NCBI GenBank assembly: GCA_018394315.1
Contig: CP074575.1
Span: 895,501-959,500 of the forward strand
Direction: 5' to 3'
Source: Mycoplasmatota bacterium
GTDB lineage: Bacteria > Bacillota_I > Bacilli_A > MAG-NZ
Length of the DNA: 64,000 nucleotides
The translations under genes were made by a program, and so were the position numbers. The notes below the pieces were generated by a model. The model did no database searches and was not told the DNA's origin. It saw only the letters and a program-made list of their open reading frames with translations. Shown here piece after piece: positions 59,334 to 64,000 of the stretch. Each line of letters starts with the position of its first letter. Position 1 is the stretch's first letter.

Positions 59334-60055
59334 GAGTAAGAAATTTAAAGAAGTCGTTTGGTGATTTAGAAGTTTTAAAGGATATCAATGTAGATTTTAA
59401 TAGAGGAGAAGTGGTGTGTATTATTGGAGCATCCGGTAGTGGAAAATCAACTCTTCTTAGATGCTTGAATTTGTTAGAAGAACCAACAAGCGGTAATATA
59501 GTTTTTGATGGTAATGAACTAACGAGTACAAATACTAATCTAGATCAGTTAAGAACAAAGATAGGAATGGTATTTCAATCATTTAACTTATTTAACAACA
59601 AGAGTGTGTTAGATAATCTTACATTAGCACCTATTCATGTACTTAAGAACTCCAAAGAGTTAGCAGAGCAAAAGGCTTTGAAATTACTTGATAGAGTAGG
59701 CTTAAAAGATTTTGCTAATTATACTGTAAAAACAATATCCGGTGGTCAAAAGCAAAGGGTTTCTATCGCTAGATCGTTAATGATGGAACCAAGTATTATG
59801 TTATTTGACGAACCAACAAGTGCACTGGACCCGGAGATGGTTGGTGAGGTTTTGGAGGTAATGAAATCTTTAGCATCACAAGGTATGACAATGATTGTAG
59901 TTACACATGAAATGGAATTCGCTAAAGATGTTTCTGATAGAGTTCTTTTTATGGATCAGGGTATAATCCTAGAAGCAGGATCACCAGAGGAAATTTTCAC
60001 CAATCCTAAAAAAACAAGAACAAAAGAATTTTTAAGTAGAGTACTAAGAAACTAG
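59321..60055 (+). CDS. Lysine ABC transporter, ATPase
   Basis: The 244-aa protein is an amino-acid-type ABC ATPase. Walker A is [13 protein letters not shown], the Q-loop is [15 protein letters not shown], the signature is [15 protein letters not shown], Walker B is [14 protein letters not shown], and the switch is [13 protein letters not shown]. It drives the lysine importer with the two upstream products. AAGGGG lies before the ATG within the permease gene. A perfect 20-base palindromic terminator follows at once. Its size is usual for the family (GlnQ-like, about 240). Confidence 0.94.
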   Translation: MAIIRVRNLKKSFGDLEVLKDINVDFNRGEVVCIIGASGSGKSTLLRCLNLLEEPTSGNIVFDGNELTSTNTNLDQLRTKIGMVFQSFNLFNNKSVLDNLTLAPIHVLKNSKELAEQKALKLLDRVGLKDFANYTVKTISGGQKQRVSIARSLMMEPSIMLFDEPTSALDPEMVGEVLEVMKSLASQGMTMIVVTHEMEFAKDVSDRVLFMDQGIILEAGSPEEIFTNPKKTRTKEFLSRVLRN

Positions 60056-60082
60056 AAAATCGTATACGATTTTCTTTTTTAT
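60054..60082 (+). terminator. Terminator after the lysine transporter
   Basis: GAAAATCG-TATA-CGATTTTC is a perfect palindrome (60055-60074) followed by TTTTTT. Confidence 0.92.
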
Positions 60083-60130
60083 ATTCAAACTCACAATGAA
60101 TATATGGTTAAAATAGACACATATTAAGTA

Positions 60131-60144
60131 TGACAGCGTTTTCA
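60131..60144. promoter_or_regulatory. cre-like site upstream of nifJ
   Basis: TGACAGCGTTTTCA matches TGWAANCGNTNWCA except for C at the fourth position. It lies 24 bases upstream of the nifJ -35 box, where CcpA could repress or activate. Inference. Confidence 0.45.
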
Positions 60145-60167
60145 AACCGTAAAGTTTCTTTAAAAAT

Positions 60168-60196
60168 TTGTTTATGTTGTCTTTTTATTGTATAAT
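60168..60196 (+). promoter_or_regulatory. Promoter of nifJ
   Basis: TTGTTT (60168-60173) and a perfect TATAAT (60191-60196) are 17 bases apart, about 42 bases before the ATG. Confidence 0.75.
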
Positions 60197-60237
60197 ATTG
60201 GCGTGAAAAAAAGACAATATTCAGGAGGTAAACAAAT

Positions 60238-63200
60238 ATGTCAATTAAATTCCAATCAATGGACGGAAATCAGGCAGCAGCCTATACTTCATATGCTTTT
60301 ACAGAAGTTGCAGGTATTTATCCAATCACACCTTCATCACCAATGGCTGAATGGGTGGATTTATGGGCTTCTCAAGGTAAGAAAAACCTATTTAATGTTC
60401 CAGTAAAAGTTGTGGAAATGCAATCAGAAGCAGGTGCTGCTGGTGCCGTTCACGGTTCTTTACAGGGCGGAGCTTTAACTACTACATACACTGCTTCACA
60501 AGGACTTTTATTAAAAGTTCCAAACATGTATAAGATTGCTGGTCAATTATTACCAGGAGTAATACATGTAGCTGCTAGAAGTATCGCTTCACAAGCTTTA
60601 TCAATCTTTGGAGATCACCAAGATGTTATGGCTGCAAGACAAACTGGTTTTGCAATGTTATCTAGTGGTTCTGTTCAAGAAGTTATGGATTTAGGTGGAG
60701 TTGCTCATCTAGCAGCAATTGAATCTAAAGTACCATTCTTACATTTCTTCGACGGATTTAGAACTTCTCATGAGATTCAAAAAGTTGAGGTTATGGATTA
60801 TGAAGTATATGATCGTTTATTAGATCGCGATGGTGTAAATGAATTTAGAAAGAATGCATTAAATCCTAATAATCCATTAACTCGTGGATCTGCTCAAAAT
60901 GATGATGTTTATTTCCAGGCTGCTGAAGCCCAAAATAAATACTGGGAAGCTGTTCCTGATATTGCTGCAAAATATATGAGTGAAATTTCTAAAGTAACAG
61001 GAAGAAAATATGCGCCATTCGTGTATTATGGTGCTGAAGATGCTACTGATGTAATTATCGCTATGGCTTCTGTAACTGAAGCTATAGAAGAAACTATTGA
61101 TCACTTAAATTCAAATGGTTCAAAAGTAGGGTTATTAACTGTACATTTGTATAGACCATTTAGTTCAAAATATTTCTTTGAAGCAATGCCAAAAACTGTT
61201 GAAAGAATTGCAGTATTAGATCGTACAAAGGAAAAAGGTGCAATTCATGAACCATTACATTTAGATGTTAAATCTATTTATTATGGTGCTAATGATGCTC
61301 CTGTTATCATTGGTGGACGTTATGGTTTATCTAGTAAAGATACTACTCCAAATCAAATCGTTGCTGTTTATGATAACCTTAAAGGTGAACAAAAAGACGG
61401 ATTTACAATCGGAATCGTTGATGATGTAACTCATTTATCTTTAGAAGAACCTACTGAGCATATCGATGTATCTGATGAGTCAACTACAGAATTATTATTC
61501 TATGGATTAGGTTCAGATGGTACAGTTGGTGCATCTAAAAACACAATTAAGATTATCGGTGAAAACACTGATTTATATGGTCAATCTTACTCAAGTTATG
61601 ATTCTAAAAAATCTGGTGGAGTTACTCGTATGCACTTAAGATTTGGTAAGAGACCAATTAGAAGTACTTATTTAGTAAGTACACCTCACTTTGTTTCTTG
61701 TTCACAAGATTCATACTTAGATAAATATGATATGATAGGTGGTTTAAGAAAAGATGGTACATTCTTACTTAATACTATTGAGTCACCTGAAACTGTTTTA
61801 GATATATTACCAAATAGTGTAAAAAAAATATTAGCTGAAAAAGGTGCTAAGTTCTATATTATTAATGCAATTAAATTGGCTAATGAAATTGGATTAGGTA
61901 AAAGAATTAATACTATTATGCAATCGGCTTTCTTTAAATTAAATGAGCAAATTATCCCTTATGAAACCGCTCAAGACTTAATGAAAAAATATGTTGATAA
62001 AGCATACGGTCGTAAAGGTGAAGCTATTATTAAAATGAACTATGAAGCGATTGATAAGGGTGCTGAGGGATTAGTTGAAGTAACGGTTAATCCTGAGTGG
62101 GCAAGCTTAGAAGTTGAATCTAAAGTTGATAATTCATATAGACCAACATATGTTAAAGATATTGCTGATCCTGTAAGTGCTATTAAAGGTTATGATTTAC
62201 CTGTATCTGCATTTAATGATTATGTAGATGGTAGAATGATCAATGGTTCTACTGCTTATGAAAAACGTGGTGTTGCTGTTGAAGTGCCTGTTTGGCTTAG
62301 CGAAAATTGTATTCAATGTAATCAATGTTCGTTTGCATGTCCTCATGCAGTAATTAGACCATTCTTAGTTGCTAAAGAAGAAGCTGAAAAAGCTCCTGAA
62401 GGTTCTGTGTTACTAAAACCTATCGGTAAAGGATTAGATGGATTAGAGTATACTATTCAAATTTCAACATTAGATTGTACTGGATGTAACTTATGTGTAA
62501 ATGTTTGTCCTGGGAAAAAAGGAAATAAAGCATTAGAAATGATTCCAATTGGAGATGCATTAGATAAAGATCAAGCTGTTCAAGCTGAATACTTCTTTAA
62601 CGAAGTAACTTATAAAGAAGACATTTTAGATAAAAAACAAAATGCTAAAAATTCTCAATTTGCAAAACCATTATTTGAGTTCTCTGGTGCATGTGCTGGA
62701 TGTGGAGAAACTCCATATGTAAAATTAACTACTCAATTATTTGGAGATAGAATGACTATTGCGAATGCAACAGGATGTACTTCTATTTATGGTGCAAGTT
62801 TCCCTGCAACGCCTTATACAACTAACTCTTGTGGAAAAGGACCTGCTTGGGCTAACTCATTATTTGAAGATAATGCTGAATTTGGATATGGTATGCGTAT
62901 TTCAAATGAAACATTAAGAGATCAATTACAAAACTTATTAATTGATGCTAAAGAAGAAGTTTCTAATCCAGAGTTTGCTGGTTTAGTTGATAAATGGATA
63001 GAGAATAGAAGAAGTGGTGATGTTACTGCTGAATTAGCTCCACAAATCATAAACATTCTTGAAAATGAGTGTTGTGGAAGCGGATGTAGCTGTGGACATG
63101 TGGCAGTAAACAATGCTTTAGAATTAAAAGATTACTTAATTAAGCGTTCAAATTGGATCTTTGGTGGAGACGGTTGGGCATATGATATTGGTTATGGTGG

Positions 63201-63807
63201 TTTAGATCACGTAATAGCTAATTCAGATGATGTTAATATTTTAGTAGTTGATACTGAAGTTTACTCTAATACTGGAGGGCAATCTTCTAAGTCTTCTCAA
63301 ACTGGGTCAATCGCTAAATTTACAGCTGCTGGTAAACCTGGTAAGAAAAAAGATTTAGCTGCTATCGCTATGACATATGGTCATGTATATGTTGCACAAG
63401 TTTCACATGGTGCATCACAAGCGCAAGTTATTAAAGCTATGAGAGAAGCAGAAGCTCATGATGGACCATCAATTGTTATTGCATACTCTCCATGTATTGC
63501 TCATGGGATTAAAGGTGGATTAGGTAATACATTTGAACAATCTAAATTAGCAACGATGTCTGGATATTGGCCGACATTTAGATATAACCCTAGCTTAGCT
63601 GAAGAAGGGAAAAATCCGTTTGTTATAGATTGTAAAGAACCAGATTGGGATAGATATCATGACTTCTTAATGAATGAAGCTAGATATTCACAATTAACAT
63701 TAGTTAATCCTGAAGAAGCTGAAGATTTATTAAATAAAAACAAAGCTGAATCTATGAAACGTTGGGAAATGTACAAACGTTATGAAGCAATGGATTGGAG
63801 CAAATAA
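60238..63807 (+). CDS. nifJ: Pyruvate:ferredoxin (flavodoxin) oxidoreductase
   Basis: The 1189-aa single-chain enzyme has all expected domains in order. The N-terminal half starts with GNQAAAYTSYAFTEVAGIYPITPSSPMAEW. The gamma-like domain includes GLGSDGTVGASKNTIKIIG near residue 425. Two 4Fe-4S motifs follow, CIQCNQCSFACP near residue 691 and CTGCNLCVNVCP near 747. CAGCGETPYVKL, holding cysteines of the third cluster, is near 819. The TPP site GGDGWAYDIGYGGLDHVIANS, with YSNTGGQSSKSS, is near 977. It converts pyruvate and CoA to acetyl-CoA and CO2 with ferredoxin reduction. CAGGAGG precedes the ATG. It is monocistronic, with its own promoter and terminator. Confidence 0.97.
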   Translation: MSIKFQSMDGNQAAAYTSYAFTEVAGIYPITPSSPMAEWVDLWASQGKKNLFNVPVKVVEMQSEAGAAGAVHGSLQGGALTTTYTASQGLLLKVPNMYKIAGQLLPGVIHVAARSIASQALSIFGDHQDVMAARQTGFAMLSSGSVQEVMDLGGVAHLAAIESKVPFLHFFDGFRTSHEIQKVEVMDYEVYDRLLDRDGVNEFRKNALNPNNPLTRGSAQNDDVYFQAAEAQNKYWEAVPDIAAKYMSEISKVTGRKYAPFVYYGAEDATDVIIAMASVTEAIEETIDHLNSNGSKVGLLTVHLYRPFSSKYFFEAMPKTVERIAVLDRTKEKGAIHEPLHLDVKSIYYGANDAPVIIGGRYGLSSKDTTPNQIVAVYDNLKGEQKDGFTIGIVDDVTHLSLEEPTEHIDVSDESTTELLFYGLGSDGTVGASKNTIKIIGENTDLYGQSYSSYDSKKSGGVTRMHLRFGKRPIRSTYLVSTPHFVSCSQDSYLDKYDMIGGLRKDGTFLLNTIESPETVLDILPNSVKKILAEKGAKFYIINAIKLANEIGLGKRINTIMQSAFFKLNEQIIPYETAQDLMKKYVDKAYGRKGEAIIKMNYEAIDKGAEGLVEVTVNPEWASLEVESKVDNSYRPTYVKDIADPVSAIKGYDLPVSAFNDYVDGRMINGSTAYEKRGVAVEVPVWLSENCIQCNQCSFACPHAVIRPFLVAKEEAEKAPEGSVLLKPIGKGLDGLEYTIQISTLDCTGCNLCVNVCPGKKGNKALEMIPIGDALDKDQAVQAEYFFNEVTYKEDILDKKQNAKNSQFAKPLFEFSGACAGCGETPYVKLTTQLFGDRMTIANATGCTSIYGASFPATPYTTNSCGKGPAWANSLFEDNAEFGYGMRISNETLRDQLQNLLIDAKEEVSNPEFAGLVDKWIENRRSGDVTAELAPQIINILENECCGSGCSCGHVAVNNALELKDYLIKRSNWIFGGDGWAYDIGYGGLDHVIANSDDVNILVVDTEVYSNTGGQSSKSSQTGSIAKFTAAGKPGKKKDLAAIAMTYGHVYVAQVSHGASQAQVIKAMREAEAHDGPSIVIAYSPCIAHGIKGGLGNTFEQSKLATMSGYWPTFRYNPSLAEEGKNPFVIDCKEPDWDRYHDFLMNEARYSQLTLVNPEEAEDLLNKNKAESMKRWEMYKRYEAMDWSK

Positions 63808-63817
63808 ATAAACTTTT

Positions 63818-63846
63818 GGGTGTGTGATAACACACCTTTTTCTTGT
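63818..63846 (+). terminator. Terminator after nifJ
   Basis: GGTGTGT and ACACACC pair with a GATA loop and are followed by TTTTTC. Confidence 0.88.
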
Positions 63847-63871
63847 TAGAATGATTATCATTTGATATAAT
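63843..63871 (+). promoter_or_regulatory. Promoter with Fur-box-like palindrome
   Basis: TTGTTA (63843-63848) and TATAAT (63866-63871) are 17 bases apart. The spacer holds AATGATTATCATT (63850-63862), a perfect palindrome that is the centre of the classical Fur box. A Fur-type repressor bound there would block the promoter. Zur or PerR are other possible readers. Confidence 0.7.
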
Positions 63872-63903
63872 GTTTGATGTATATAAGATTAAAGAGGTGT
63901 ATC

Positions 63904-64000
63904 ATGAAGAAAATAATAAGTATTATGTTTTTGTTGCTTTTAGTAGGTTGCTCTAAAGATGAGAACGATGGATTACTATATAAGTATGTTGGAATTTATG
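63904..64000 (+). CDS. Lipoprotein, N-terminal part (cut by window end)
   Basis: The visible 32 codons give a lipoprotein signal (KKIISIMFLLLLVGCSKDEND; lipobox LLVGC, Cys at residue 16), and then the frame runs off the window. GAGGTG lies 4 bases before the ATG. It sits behind a promoter with a Fur-box-like palindrome, so the full protein may be a metal-uptake component such as a binding protein; that is inference from regulation alone. The body of the protein is not visible. Confidence 0.85.
   Translation, partial: MKKIISIMFLLLLVGCSKDENDGLLYKYVGIY

Noticed and set aside
60188-60406. A 72-codon frame overlapping the start of nifJ
   Set aside because: It runs in another frame through the nifJ promoter and N-terminus, has no ribosome site, and the nifJ start is certain.

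Overview
The window is AT-rich chromosomal DNA with short intergenic gaps, strong AGGAGG-type ribosome sites, operons with 4- to 30-base gene overlaps, and intrinsic terminators with U-tails. TGA works as a stop at family-consistent gene ends and Trp is TGG, so the standard bacterial code applies. The regulators and RNA elements are those of the Bacillota lineage: GlpP, a PyrR attenuator, cre-like sites, L-box and B12 riboswitches, ECF S components, MarR pairs and a SipW-type signal peptidase. Carbon metabolism is anaerobic: pyruvate:ferredoxin oxidoreductase, a second 2-oxoacid:ferredoxin oxidoreductase, and an FAD/Fe-S glycerol-3-phosphate oxidation operon. My best guess is a free-living, low-GC fermenter of Bacillota or the Mycoplasmatota-related groups (Haloplasma or Izemoplasma-like). 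That placement is inference. I see no rRNA, tRNA, CRISPR array, prophage or insertion sequence.

Layout. 1-4.4 kb: end of an HD-GYP protein; a SipW/Sec11-type signal peptidase with a multi-spanning N-terminal region; a DUF5305-like membrane protein; and, convergent to them, two secreted proteins with SipW-type signal peptides. 4.4-9.0 kb: a gene-poor kilobase, then glpP behind a leader terminator and a three-gene GlpA-like/FAD oxidoreductase/DUF1667 operon. 9.1-33 kb: mixed housekeeping and stress genes: acetate-type symporter, ThiT-like S component, topoisomerase III, nitroreductase, a divergent Fe/Mn superoxide dismutase, CapA-like lipoprotein, DUF5667 protein, radical SAM protein, NatAB-type exporter, TldD/TldE, MarR regulators, rhodanese, MATE exporter, rRNA/tRNA methyltransferase and two tandem DHH phosphoesterases.

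33.0-40.5 kb is one dense operon holding the complete route from DAHP synthase to chorismate, plus chorismate mutase and prephenate dehydrogenase. Shikimate dehydrogenase and shikimate kinase are fused. No prephenate dehydratase is present here. 40.6-45.4 kb: a GPH-type sugar transporter, an EamA exporter, a cobalamin riboswitch controlling a DUF4430 lipoprotein and an ECF S component (probable corrinoid uptake), a CPBP-like membrane protein and cspA. 45.7-51.5 kb: the PyrR-attenuated pyrB-R-C-K-D-F-E operon, without carbamoyl-phosphate synthase genes.

51.6-64 kb: a stand-alone receiver protein, glpX, an Smr-type protein, yebC, the four-subunit VOR/KOR operon with a cre-like site at its promoter, a decayed locus with gene fragments on both strands, a lysine riboswitch followed by a three-gene amino-acid ABC importer, and nifJ. 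The window ends in a lipoprotein gene behind a Fur-box-like palindrome.
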